Of a stretch of DNA of 37,178 nucleotides, positions 23,948 to 32,786 are shown piece by piece; within the stretch, counting starts at the first letter, position 1; each line of letters opens with the position of its first letter. The DNA is from Sanchytrium tribonematis (Eukaryota > Sanchytriomycota > Sanchytriomycetes > Sanchytriales > Sanchytriaceae), in assembly GCA_018985235.1 (NCBI GenBank), contig JADGIG010000030.1, positions 1-37,178 on the forward strand, written 5' to 3'. A model generated the notes under the pieces. The model saw nothing but the letters and a program-made list of their open reading frames with translations, had not been told where the DNA came from and made no database searches. A program made the translations under genes and the position numbers.

Positions 23948-25333
23948 TTATTGATACGGTGCGATTCCTAGACATTGCTCCAATGTCACAAATTTGTACC
24001 CATAAGAAATAAACAAATCTTTAATTCTCGGCAAAGCATCTTTACATGCTGTGTGAATATCGTGACACAAAACTGTGTGACCACGGGTACTATCAGCGGC
24101 CAATCTATTTGCAATGTTATTGTAAGCATTGTCAGGATTGCCAGGATCGGTCCAATCCAAAGAATCGATTGACCACGTTACAACATATAAACCCAAATTG
24201 TACCAATCCAACATTGAACTGGTTGTGTAGTCTCCATACGGAGGTCTGAAAAACTGCACATTCTTTCCGATAACCTTTTGAATAGATTGACGTGCTTTGG
24301 TTGCTTCCAATGTAACAGTGGCATCTGCCATTCCTATTGCACTGATATGACTATAAGTGTGATCAGCAATAATAAATCCTTGAGAGTTCAAAGTACTCGT
24401 GATGCCAGAACGCGCATCAACATTCTGTCCAACTTGAAAAAAGGTCAACGGAATGACGGGATTTGTTTTTGCGATAGCCGCGACCTGATTGGTGATGACC
24501 GGATCAGGTCCGTCATCATATGTCAGAGCAACGACTTTGTTTTGAGTACAGTAAGTTGCAGGATCGCTTTGACGGGACCATGAAGGACCTGTTGGGTTGG
24601 TAGAAGTACATCCAGTTCCAAATCCAGATTGACAATTCGTGCAAAAAGCAGTGCCAGTACCACAATAACCATATTGACTGCAGCACAAACCTGTTTGACA
24701 GACCTTATTGCCAGTCACAGCAGCAGCATTGTTACCACAGGGTCCATTTGGACCTGGAGGTGTTGGAGAAGGAACAGTTGTAGGAGTCGGAGTAGGGGAT
24801 GGAGTGGAACATCCAGTGCCGAATCCGGACTGACAATTTGTGCAATAAGCGGTTCCAGTTCCGCAATAGCCGTACTGACTGCAACATAAGCCAGTTTGGC
24901 AAACCTTATTGTTGGCAGGAGCTGCGGCATTATTTCCGCAAGGGCCATTTGCACCAGGAGGAGTTGGCGATGGAACAGTGGTAGGGGATGGCGTTGGGGA
25001 TGGTGGAGTACTTGTACATGTACCAAATCCCGATTGACAACCAGTTCCACAATGAGCTGCAGTGTTTCCACAATAGTTGTATTGAGAACAACACAATCCG
25101 GTGGCGCATTTGGCCCCATTGTTAGCTGAACCACAACGTCCACCGTTTGGAACGCTAGTTGGAGGAGGCGTAGTAGATGTGCAAGTTCCATATGCGGATT
25201 GACATCCCAGACCGCAATAAGCACTAGTGGTACCACAATAGTTGTACTGAGAACAGCATTGACCAGATGGACAAGAAGCCTTCTTTACGCTTCCACAGTT
25301 TTGTGCCAGATACAAAGCCAGTAAGAGCATCAT
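23948..25333 (-). CDS. Secreted chitin deacetylase (CE4) with four CBM18 chitin-binding modules
   Basis: After a very short signal peptide (MMLLLALYLA) come four hevein-like CBM18 modules, C13-C51, C67-C106, C132-C175 and C199-C242, joined by Pro/Ser/Thr linkers. The NodB deacetylase domain (about 265-455) has TYDDGP (271-276), the zinc histidines H325 and H329 (DHTYSHI), RPPYG (363-367) and VLCHDIH with H424. All CE4 catalytic motifs are present. It removes acetyl groups from chitin to give chitosan, in its own wall or cyst wall, or to mask it from a host. CBM18-CE4 fusions are expanded in chytrids. Long shadow frames on the other strand are ignored. The TAA lies inside AATAAA, in the same 12-mer as at 20991. 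Confidence 0.95.
   Translation of the reverse strand: MMLLLALYLAQNCGSVKKASCPSGQCCSQYNYCGTTSAYCGLGCQSAYGTCTSTTPPPTSVPNGGRCGSANNGAKCATGLCCSQYNYCGNTAAHCGTGCQSGFGTCTSTPPSPTPSPTTVPSPTPPGANGPCGNNAAAPANNKVCQTGLCCSQYGYCGTGTAYCTNCQSGFGTGCSTPSPTPTPTTVPSPTPPGPNGPCGNNAAAVTGNKVCQTGLCCSQYGYCGTGTAFCTNCQSGFGTGCTSTNPTGPSWSRQSDPATYCTQNKVVALTYDDGPDPVITNQVAAIAKTNPVIPLTFFQVGQNVDARSGITSTLNSQGFIIADHTYSHISAIGMADATVTLEATKARQSIQKVIGKNVQFFRPPYGDYTTSSMLDWYNLGLYVVTWSIDSLDWTDPGNPDNAYNNIANRLAADSTRGHTVLCHDIHTACKDALPRIKDLFISYGYKFVTLEQCLGIAPYQ
24608..24952 (-). repeat. Tandem duplication of CBM18 module and linker
   Basis: Modules 3 and 4 of the chitin deacetylase, each with a Pro/Thr linker, are near-identical in protein (GPCGNNAAA...VCQTGLCCSQYGYCGTGTA) and clearly similar in DNA, while modules 1 and 2 are more divergent. 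This points to a recent internal duplication. Confidence 0.7.
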
Positions 25334-25752
25334 AGTTTCACCCCATTTAACGAAGAACCAAATATGGCAAGAGGAGAACTCCCCCTTTCCACTAGATTGT
25401 AAGGTGCGAGATGCAATTTAATTTGTCATTTTATTATGTCGTAATTATGTAGGATATAACACCTATTCAACACTTTATTCTCAAAATCGTTAATATCCGA
25501 ATGGTTTGTCGATCAATTAAAAATTACACAAGAGTTGTCCCTTCTTCGTTAACGACTAGTTTCAGAGTACCCGAACTATAATCCGAACTATTCATTCAAC
25601 ATTTATATAAGCAGCAAATAAGTTGGTTTATTTTGGTAACATTTACGCAATGCAAATTTTTCATGTTATTTAATCCAAAATATTTAATTTTCAAATTTTT
25701 TTGTGAAAATTTTGCCGATTTGTACAATATATTTATTAAAAATACTTGACTT
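25334..25752. promoter_or_regulatory. 419-bp spacer upstream of the chitin deacetylase gene
   Basis: This is the longest gene-free stretch. It holds the chitin deacetylase promoter and the PAN-protein 3' end (AATAAA at the complement of about 25730-25735). CCATATTTGG at the complement of 25358-25367 is a perfect CArG-box (SRF/MADS) consensus and also sits at TATA distance. I see no tRNA, repeat or protein fragment in it. Confidence 0.4.
25358..25367 (-). promoter_or_regulatory. CArG-like box before the chitin deacetylase gene
   Basis: CCATATTTGG fits CC(A/T)6GG, the binding consensus of SRF/MADS-box factors, 25-34 bases before the ATG. It may equally act as the TATA element. Confidence 0.35.
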
Positions 25753-27942
25753 TTATGTGCCGCTTTTTATTTGACTAGTTTTGCCCGGTCGAACTTTTCT
25801 ACCAGGCAATCGAAATAATTTTTGAAAGACAATGACTACAATCAAAATTGCAACTACAGCTGCCAAAAAGTAGTATATAATTTCAGCTCCACGAGTGTTC
25901 AAATTGGTGGAAGGTTTTATGGCAGAAAGGGTGTTTGTAGCTGTTGCAGTATCACTCGTTTCTTCATAGACCATGTCAGATGAAATCAAATCAATAGTTT
26001 CCATATCGGATATTTGAAGTTGCGTCGTTGTTGGTACAATTGCAAAATTTGTTGTCCAAAGTCTTGTATAAGATCTTTTCGATGTTGTTTGTGTAAATTG
26101 AGATTTAACAAATGCATTAAATCTGATGTTAGGTACTAAATCTATTTGTGAGTTGGAAACACCACATGTTTGATTAAGAGAATCATAAACTGCAGTAATG
26201 CAACTATTTAATAATGAGCATTGCGTAAAGCAATCTTCTTGGGTATTCTTCTTAGTCCAGGAATTTACATTTCCGTATTGACTAACTTTTATTTGAGAAT
26301 CATATTTAGAAATATCTTTGCGGTATACCTCTACAATAGGCGTGTAAGCATTGAAAGAGAAATAGGTTGAATTGATTGCAGTTTTTGATAATGTACACGT
26401 AAGAGCAATCAAATTGCAAAATGCGTAATCACAATTAACAGAATTATAGCATCTGTTTAAGCAGTCGTGCAATCGCATATTGGAAGTCGTCTCCAAGGAA
26501 GTTGTACTAAACTGTCCCAAAAGTTGTACGAATTGGTTTTTCACGGCACTGACATAAATTGTATAGAAACCTCTTATGGAAGAAATTGAAAGCTGGCTTG
26601 AATTGGTCAAAAAGTAATTCTGGTAATCATTATTATAATTATAAATATTAATAGAATCACAAAATGAAATATTTGCACACTTGGCTAAATCTTGATTGCT
26701 ACGTATTACTTGACTCGCTCCTTTATTAATACCCGTATAATTAAGTAACAGATTAGGTTGCAAAATTAAATTACTTGGTTTAACTTGATTTCTTTTGATC
26801 ACAGAGTAAGTGTTGGCTTCCAAGGCTACCAATTCTGTTTCCAAATTTACGCCTGATAGCCATCTTTCTTTATAGTGCTTTAATAACACATGACTACAGA
26901 AATAAAAAGATGAGCAATAATCCATTAAAACGGAGAGATTTGAACTTTTAGTCGGTTCATTGTAATAGTAAGGATTTCTTCTTCTATAATTTGGCAAAAA
27001 TTTGTAATTGGAATTTGATATTAATAATGTATCATTTCGATTAGAAGGAACAATTTGGTTGACGTCAAAACTACTATATAATTTACAAGTCTTAGTTTCA
27101 TCGGAATAAAGAGCAGATTTGCCCAAATTTTTAGACATACTTTGGCATTGTACAATATCAGTATTGATAGTGCTGGATTCTTGCTGAGTAGTATTAAATC
27201 CGTGCATGAAGCTAATAGCTTTATCAAACTGAAAAGTCTTATTGAATAAAGAAAATTCAGTTTCAAAAGTAACTAATACAATATCGTTTTTATCAATAGT
27301 GGCTAATAAAGCGCATTTTAAAGTCAACTCAGAAAATAAGGCAAACTTACAATCTGGTTCATGAAAACATTCTGTAAGACAAATTGATCGCGTATAGTTC
27401 TGAGTAAACCAATTTGGAGAGAAGTTAAGACTAATGTTGCCTTGAATGGCCTCAAAATAACTTCCTACTAACGACTTAGTGTACAAATCAGAGTTTCCAG
27501 GATTTGTATTATTTCCGTACAAAGCATAAACTCCATAATTCAAGCTGGCAGCTATGCAATTATTAGACTGGGTACATCTTAGTAAAACATCACTTTGATT
27601 TGTACTTGAATACGGGTAATCACGAACATTTGGACTAAGCTCTATATTCTCATCAAGAATCCACCCTGGAATTTGTAACGCGACATTTGTGATATTAGTA
27701 ACATTTGGATACTTAAAATACGAAGTACTGACACTGGAATACAACCGCTTCGACATTTTGAATTTTAAGGTGCAGGTAGAGCTATTTGTAATAAATACAA
27801 AACCCAGACAATGATTCAGGTAGTCGCATTCTAATTGACATTTTGACAATGTGGCAGTGTTTATTGAATATATGTCTTGACCAGGAAAATCAAACTGGAG
27901 TAAACTCGTGTATGACAGGACTACTAACAAAAGAACAATCAT
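25753..27942 (-). CDS. Type I membrane protein with PAN/Apple-like repeats, probable adhesin
   Basis: The ATG at 27940-27942 gives 729 residues starting with a signal peptide (MIVLLLVVLSYTS); a TTG three codons earlier is ignored. Repeated cysteine patterns of the form C-x3-C-x4/5-C-x(10-12)-C match PAN/Apple domains: CQLECDYLNHC (from 35), CLTECFHEPDC (about 185), CLNRCYNSVNC (about 492) and CFTQCSLLNSC (about 569). Many N-x-S/T sites lie between them. One membrane helix near 688-707 precedes a basic cytoplasmic tail (RLPGRKVRPGKTSQIK). PAN domains bind protein or carbohydrate, so attachment to host or substrate is inferred. A six-codon upstream frame (27939-27959) ends in ATGA overlapping the start. 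Confidence 0.75.
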   Translation of the reverse strand: MIVLLLVVLSYTSLLQFDFPGQDIYSINTATLSKCQLECDYLNHCLGFVFITNSSTCTLKFKMSKRLYSSVSTSYFKYPNVTNITNVALQIPGWILDENIELSPNVRDYPYSSTNQSDVLLRCTQSNNCIAASLNYGVYALYGNNTNPGNSDLYTKSLVGSYFEAIQGNISLNFSPNWFTQNYTRSICLTECFHEPDCKFALFSELTLKCALLATIDKNDIVLVTFETEFSLFNKTFQFDKAISFMHGFNTTQQESSTINTDIVQCQSMSKNLGKSALYSDETKTCKLYSSFDVNQIVPSNRNDTLLISNSNYKFLPNYRRRNPYYYNEPTKSSNLSVLMDYCSSFYFCSHVLLKHYKERWLSGVNLETELVALEANTYSVIKRNQVKPSNLILQPNLLLNYTGINKGASQVIRSNQDLAKCANISFCDSINIYNYNNDYQNYFLTNSSQLSISSIRGFYTIYVSAVKNQFVQLLGQFSTTSLETTSNMRLHDCLNRCYNSVNCDYAFCNLIALTCTLSKTAINSTYFSFNAYTPIVEVYRKDISKYDSQIKVSQYGNVNSWTKKNTQEDCFTQCSLLNSCITAVYDSLNQTCGVSNSQIDLVPNIRFNAFVKSQFTQTTSKRSYTRLWTTNFAIVPTTTQLQISDMETIDLISSDMVYEETSDTATATNTLSAIKPSTNLNTRGAEIIYYFLAAVVAILIVVIVFQKLFRLPGRKVRPGKTSQIKSGT

Positions 27943-28043
27943 AAGCCACAAAGGATCATGAATGTTTTACATTGTCATGTAATCTAGAATTAAATACATG
28001 TGCATTAGTTTTTAGTGCTTTATCGCGTTGGTTATTTTAACCC

Positions 28044-29363
28044 ATGTTACAAATTCTATCCAGTTGGCAAACTTACCCAATTTATTTTGGAATTGTGACT
28101 TGGCCATTCTATAAAACAGTCAGCATATCTAGTTATGTTTTGGGCGGTTTACTGGTATACCTATTTCCTATGCCATCGTACCCAAAGCCAAGCGGGCCTC
28201 ATCAGGTCAGTAGTTTTGATGACGAAATTACTACAAATAGGTCGTTATTTTGGAACAATGAAGCGGAAAAGCGCAGCATATACTACAAAGTGGTTTATCC
28301 CAGTCAACTTGCACCAGACACTGCCAAAAAAGAACCATTAGTGGGTTATTTCGAAGAGAGAATACAATTTATTATGAATGACCTGCTGAAACTGCCTTTC
28401 AATATATTTTCTTATGCTAAAACCGCAACCAATCATATATATGAAAACCAACCCATTTTAAAACCACAAAGCAAGTACCCACTTGTTATTTTGTCTCATG
28501 GTTTGACTGGGACATATGATTCACATTTGTCGCTAGTGCAATCTATTGCTTCTCATGGATATGTAGTAGCTGTTTTGGATCATATCGGCTGTGCAACTAT
28601 TGCTTATTTGCCCAAATCTGGTAAACGTTACAAATATATGGCCAAATTGGAGGGTATTTCATTGGATGAAGCCTTTAAGAAAAGACAAGAACATGTGAAA
28701 ATTAGAGTTGACGATATAAAAGATGTTATACAGCGAATAACAAAAGACAATCAAGATTTAAATAATGTTCTCTATGGAAAAGTGAATTTAAATTCAATCC
28801 ACATAATTGGACATTCTTTAGGGGGCTGCACTGCCTTGGAGATTGAATTGCCAAACATTAAAAGTATTACGGTTCTTGACGCATGGACGTTTCCTCTATC
28901 AACTTCAAAAATTTTACAGCCTCCACTTAGACACTCGCTTGCTATCCAAGCACATCAATGGTTTTACAAAGGCGATGATTTTGGTAAATATAATGATGCG
29001 GATATTTATCACTATTTTAGACATGTTGCTTACCCCCTTACAGTGGAGAAGGAATCGAGGAATGAAAGAGTTAGGACCATATATGACTCGATTCAGCCTT
29101 CCTCTTCTGAAAGCGGATACAAATCTTATTTGGTCAAAATTCCAATGGGTCACATGGATCCAGCTGATGTCAAATTTATTATGAACTACAGACTTTTAAA
29201 GCTACTTGGATTATACAAAAGCACGGTCTCTCCAAATGAATTACATGCATATTTTGATAGAGCAATTGTTGGATTTCTGAATGGAGTTGTTAATAATTCA
29301 TTTGCTGGGTTGGAGCAGGATCTTTTAACTCTTCAAGGCTCTGAATTAGAATCTTTTGAATAA
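28044..29363 (+). CDS. Platelet-activating-factor acetylhydrolase-like lipase
   Basis: The 439-residue alpha/beta hydrolase has the PAF-AH (Lp-PLA2) layout. YPLVILSHGLTGTYDSHLS (145-163) forms the oxyanion region, GHSLGG places the nucleophile at S258, VLDAWTFPL gives D279, and KIPMGHMDPADV gives H370, completing the triad. Residues 1-45 contain two hydrophobic stretches and may anchor the enzyme in a membrane. Relatives hydrolyse short or oxidised sn-2 acyl chains of phospholipids. The start ATG follows directly on TTTAACCC (28036-28043). The TAA stop (29361-29363) lies inside AATAAA (29359-29364). It is divergent from the PAN-protein gene with a 101-bp shared promoter. Confidence 0.88.
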   Translation: MLQILSSWQTYPIYFGIVTWPFYKTVSISSYVLGGLLVYLFPMPSYPKPSGPHQVSSFDDEITTNRSLFWNNEAEKRSIYYKVVYPSQLAPDTAKKEPLVGYFEERIQFIMNDLLKLPFNIFSYAKTATNHIYENQPILKPQSKYPLVILSHGLTGTYDSHLSLVQSIASHGYVVAVLDHIGCATIAYLPKSGKRYKYMAKLEGISLDEAFKKRQEHVKIRVDDIKDVIQRITKDNQDLNNVLYGKVNLNSIHIIGHSLGGCTALEIELPNIKSITVLDAWTFPLSTSKILQPPLRHSLAIQAHQWFYKGDDFGKYNDADIYHYFRHVAYPLTVEKESRNERVRTIYDSIQPSSSESGYKSYLVKIPMGHMDPADVKFIMNYRLLKLLGLYKSTVSPNELHAYFDRAIVGFLNGVVNNSFAGLEQDLLTLQGSELESFE

Positions 29364-29543
29364 ATTCGTGGGATTTTTAAATAAAGTAAGAACAAAGGTT
29401 TGAAAATAATTTGTAAATTATCAGAATTTTAAGTCATGTAGAAGTTGTCTCTTGGAAATTTATAGTCTTCTTTGAATGTTACCAATTTTCCATTCACTGA
29501 ATATCGATTCTCTGGTGAAAATTTGGCGCGATTTTAATTACCC

Positions 29544-30173
29544 ATGTTTTTTGTACTTGTCTTTGCAATTGACTCTCAAGTAAAAATTGGATACCAAAAT
29601 GGTAAATGTCAGCTTACAAACAACAAGGCCTCCGTGCTCACTATATTTCCCATGACAAAAATGACATGCGATCAGGTCGGAACACCAGAAAATGTGAAAA
29701 GCTGTGATTCATCCTTGTTGGTGCAAACCTGCTATAAAAATATAGAAGAAGTGAAAGTTAGAGATGAGCATTTACATGCAGTATCGATCGGCATGGCTTC
29801 TGATTGTGAATACAAATTGTCTCAACCAAATGGTTATAAACTAAAATTAAGGGGAGCCAAGACTTATTTTAGTTTAAATGAGCAATTTAAAATCAACGAC
29901 ATGGATAAGAACAACCCATTTCATCATGTTTTGACCACTTGTCAAGAAGGTAGTCTGATTCAATATTTTTGCGATGATACAAATTTGGACACAGCAACTT
30001 GTTTTCCATCCACACGAATCATGACTCCAGAAAATTTATTTTGTTATTCATCTGAACCTTGTACAAGTAAACAATTAGAGCCAAAGAACATTGTGAATGT
30101 TGCAGGGGATCAATTCGTATTATTTGATCATGTAATGATTAAAGAAAGACGCAAAGCAAAAGATGAACTTTAA
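29544..30173 (+). CDS. Secreted cysteine-containing protein of unknown function
   Basis: The 209-residue protein begins with a short hydrophobic leader (MFFVLVFAIDSQ) and then has about ten cysteines spread over the mature part, including C22, C42, C54 and C63, with others near 90, 136, 146, 155, 168 and 175. This pattern suits disulphide bonding in an extracellular protein. No membrane helix follows, so it is probably soluble; the tail is basic (KERRKAKDEL). The final KDEL is striking: it matches the classical ER-retention tetrapeptide exactly, so the protein may reside in the ER lumen. The promoter has an E2F-like TTTGGCGCG at 29522-29530, and ATTACCC abuts the ATG. Confidence 0.65.
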   Translation: MFFVLVFAIDSQVKIGYQNGKCQLTNNKASVLTIFPMTKMTCDQVGTPENVKSCDSSLLVQTCYKNIEEVKVRDEHLHAVSIGMASDCEYKLSQPNGYKLKLRGAKTYFSLNEQFKINDMDKNNPFHHVLTTCQEGSLIQYFCDDTNLDTATCFPSTRIMTPENLFCYSSEPCTSKQLEPKNIVNVAGDQFVLFDHVMIKERRKAKDEL

Positions 30174-30186
30174 ACAAATAAATATA

Positions 30187-31074
30187 TTACGAAACACTTT
30201 CAAGAGAAAATACATCATTAACAATCTCAGTCAAGGTCCGCATTATAATTTCATCGGACTTAGATGCTAAAAATGGAAACAAACAGGCTACTTTCCTTTC
30301 CACGTGCAGCATAAATTTCACAGAAAGACCCGATTTAATCATATTTTGCTGGAATTCTGAGCGAATTTGCAAGTAATTATCGTCATTAGGAAATCTTTTT
30401 CCAAGGTATTCGGATACATTTGCAATTGTTAAAAAGTATCTCGCTCTGATATCATTAAGGTCGAAACTTTTCTCTATTTTTGGATCAACAAAAGATTCCA
30501 TCATAAGAACAGATTTTCCATACTTTGCATTAGGTTTTTTGCTACAAATTCTAGAATCAGAGGTGCCTTTTGACAAAATATAAGGGACTGATGACAAATC
30601 TCTGTTCTTCATTGAAGACTTATTTGCACCTGTAGGAATTCTTTCGGTCTTGCCACCAGTCTCTGATTCTATCTTTCTATTTATAAGACTTCTATCAGAC
30701 CTTCTCTTACTTGATATCGATGTTTCTGCAGTAGAAAAATTCTTTTGAGACTTGTTAGCCGTTGTTAAAGCCGTTTCTGTGTAATCTGACACAGCCTTGC
30801 ATAATCTGTATTTGATTTGCTTGTAAGCCATTTTAATATTGCGAGTCCGATACCTCATAGGCTTGAAATTCTGGAGAAACTTTGGGAGATTTCCCACATT
30901 CATTTCTTGATCCTTTGCCTCAATGTTCTCAATAATCTCCCATATGATATTGATATACACCTGTGCATCTTTTTCAGAAAGAATACATCGGTATTCGGAT
31001 AAAACACCTCTGCAAAAAGATACAGCTGTCTCCATGTCGCAAAATTCAAGGAGTCTTAAAAGATAGTCAACCAT
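30187..31074 (-). CDS. Hypothetical protein, helical ends and disordered basic middle
   Basis: The 295-residue product is not recognised. Residues 1-60 look helical and amphipathic (LLRLLEFCDMETAVSFC, IIWEIIENIEAKDQEM). Residues about 85-195 are basic and Ser/Thr/Lys-rich, as expected for a disordered linker. Residues about 200-295 are again ordered (SFDLNDIRARYFLTIANVSEYLGKRF, VKFMLHVERKVACLFPFLASKSDEIIMRTL). There is no signal peptide or membrane helix. The ATG at 31072-31074 is 45 bases downstream of the stop of the gene 31119-32027 on the same strand. No exact AATAAA follows the stop. A nuclear or cytoskeletal role is possible but not supported by any motif. Confidence 0.55.
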   Translation of the reverse strand: MVDYLLRLLEFCDMETAVSFCRGVLSEYRCILSEKDAQVYINIIWEIIENIEAKDQEMNVGNLPKFLQNFKPMRYRTRNIKMAYKQIKYRLCKAVSDYTETALTTANKSQKNFSTAETSISSKRRSDRSLINRKIESETGGKTERIPTGANKSSMKNRDLSSVPYILSKGTSDSRICSKKPNAKYGKSVLMMESFVDPKIEKSFDLNDIRARYFLTIANVSEYLGKRFPNDDNYLQIRSEFQQNMIKSGLSVKFMLHVERKVACLFPFLASKSDEIIMRTLTEIVNDVFSLESVS

Positions 31075-31118
31075 GTCTTGCCTACTGCATTAATTTAAAC
31101 TTTAAAAGGGCTAATTAT

Positions 31119-32027
31119 TTATTTAAGAGCGACAAATCCGTTGTAGTCGTGAATACAAACACCGCTGTAGGAAGTATGATTACCGAGTCTAATTTCTAAA
31201 ATAGAAATGTCAGATAGCACAACAGATTTTGAATTTTTTCCAGGTGTATCTGCATAAGAGACGTACTCGGCAACTCCTGCATTAGTTTCCACTCCGGAAC
31301 AAATTTTCACATTTTTAGAATCACCAACCTTTAATTTCCCATCCATGCGGGCAACGACGTTGTCAGTATAAGTATTATAGCTCATCACAAAAATTTCATC
31401 AAGAATACTTGCGAAATGGGAAAAGACTTCTAAATAATTTCCATTATAAGTGGTTCGTATTGGCTCCCCCCAATAGTTATCCAACCAATAAGGTAGAGCA
31501 GCGCCTAATTTGAGGTTGTTATTATGTAGCTTGATACGAAGTGTATCATGAATACTGAGCCAATTCTTCATCAACATATTTCTATCATCTTTTTGAGTTT
31601 GATACCAAGTGCCACCACTTTTGGAGCTCAATTTGGAATCTGGTATATCATTGTGAAAAGTTGTGTAGGAATCTTGATCCATGGGCTCCACATCAGTCTG
31701 AAAACCATAAAATCTAGAACTTTTCGGCATCTTTGAATTATAACTTATCAAATTGTTCACAGTCGAATATAAGGCCTGAGGGCCGGCGGCATCTGACAAA
31801 TAACCTCTATCACCATCTAATCCCCAAGATTTAATGTTGCTTTTATTCAATTTGGTCAAAAACGAAGCCAACTGAGTTTGTTTCGATTTATAAAATTCAG
31901 GTTTGATGTACAAAAAAACATTTGTGATATCATAAATTACACAATCAGAAATGAATGCGCTTATCTTATTTGAGTCCTCCAGAATTGTAGATGTAGACCA
32001 CACCCAAAGATACCTGTCAAGTTTCAT
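31119..32027 (-). CDS. Predicted TIM-barrel glycoside-hydrolase-like protein
   Basis: The ATG at 32025-32027 gives 302 residues; a TTG six codons earlier is ignored. The pattern is that of a TIM barrel: VFLYIKP (strand), IKSWGLDGDRG (67-75), YGFQTDVEPMD with D112 and E114, LKLGAALPYWLD (172-183), EIFVMSYNTYTD (211-222), KICSGVETNA (241-250) and a terminal GVCIHDYNG (289-297). The D-x-E pair and the late V-M-S-Y resemble GH18-like barrels, so E114 is a candidate acid/base. I cannot name the family or substrate. No signal peptide precedes the barrel, unusual for a secreted glycosidase. The TAA lies inside AATAAA (complement of 31118-31123). Confidence 0.6.
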   Translation of the reverse strand: MKLDRYLWVWSTSTILEDSNKISAFISDCVIYDITNVFLYIKPEFYKSKQTQLASFLTKLNKSNIKSWGLDGDRGYLSDAAGPQALYSTVNNLISYNSKMPKSSRFYGFQTDVEPMDQDSYTTFHNDIPDSKLSSKSGGTWYQTQKDDRNMLMKNWLSIHDTLRIKLHNNNLKLGAALPYWLDNYWGEPIRTTYNGNYLEVFSHFASILDEIFVMSYNTYTDNVVARMDGKLKVGDSKNVKICSGVETNAGVAEYVSYADTPGKNSKSVVLSDISILEIRLGNHTSYSGVCIHDYNGFVALK

Positions 32028-32095
32028 TATTTGGTGATCAGACAAGCCACTAGAGGCAATTTTAAAAACAAGCTAGTGATTGCTGAGTAATATAA

Positions 32096-32716
32096 ATGAA
32101 ATATGAAAAGGATTATGCCAAGGATATACAAGTTAAAACCGAGAGAGACAACTCGAAGCTCCGTGTAAGAAAAATGAGCGAAAATGATCCATCTACAAAA
32201 TACCCCGAAAAATTTAAATCTTTTCTATATTCATCGAGGCGACCCGAAAAAAAGCTACTCAAAAAGGATGCTTCCAGTTCCTCAGACAGCGATTTAAATA
32301 CAACTGATTCTTTTACATCTTCTCTCAGTGACAATTTATTGAAAACTGATGGCATTCTCCCAGAGCAACAACCAGGTTATTCTCATTACTTAGAAATTTG
32401 TACATTAAAAGAGCAGATGAAGTCTCTTAAGTCTAATCACAAAAAGGAAATAAATTCCATGGATAAGAAGCTTAAACAAATGGAAAATACTATAAAAAAA
32501 ACGAACAAAAAATTTGAGGCTCTGGAAGATCTAGTCTATGAATACATCAGATCCAACGATACCAGATTAAAAAACCAAAAAGATGAAGTTGATATAGTGA
32601 AAGATCAAATTAGTGTTATACAGGATTTGCGGTCACGCAAGCGTACAGCTTCAGGGGAAGCTACTGTCGTGCAAATTAAGAAGAAAAAGCCGAGGTCTAA
32701 TTTTGCAAACAACTAG
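32096..32716 (+). CDS. Coiled-coil protein with nuclear-localisation-like tail
   Basis: The 206-residue protein has a charged start, a serine-rich low-complexity stretch (about 60-78, SSSSDSDLNTTDSFTSS), a predicted coiled coil (about 98-180, with EQMKSLKSNHKKEINSMDKK and following heptads) and a basic end KKKKPRS that suits nuclear import. There is no enzyme motif. A TATAAA at 32091-32096 overlaps the ATG, so transcription may begin further in and the true start could be Met27 at 32174 (context AAAATGAGC). AATAAA lies 32719-32724, just after the TAG. It is divergent from the glycosidase-like gene, 68 bases away. Confidence 0.55.
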   Translation: MKYEKDYAKDIQVKTERDNSKLRVRKMSENDPSTKYPEKFKSFLYSSRRPEKKLLKKDASSSSDSDLNTTDSFTSSLSDNLLKTDGILPEQQPGYSHYLEICTLKEQMKSLKSNHKKEINSMDKKLKQMENTIKKTNKKFEALEDLVYEYIRSNDTRLKNQKDEVDIVKDQISVIQDLRSRKRTASGEATVVQIKKKKPRSNFANN

Positions 32717-32786
32717 CAAATAAATTAATTGGATTAATTGCCACGAAATTAAAAAATTTGATTAGATTATTTCTCAAAATCCTCCA

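Noticed and set aside
24629-25236. Several long frames on both strands across the chitin deacetylase gene
   Set aside because: They are shadows of the repetitive CBM18 coding sequence, have repetitive low-complexity translations and no family signature.
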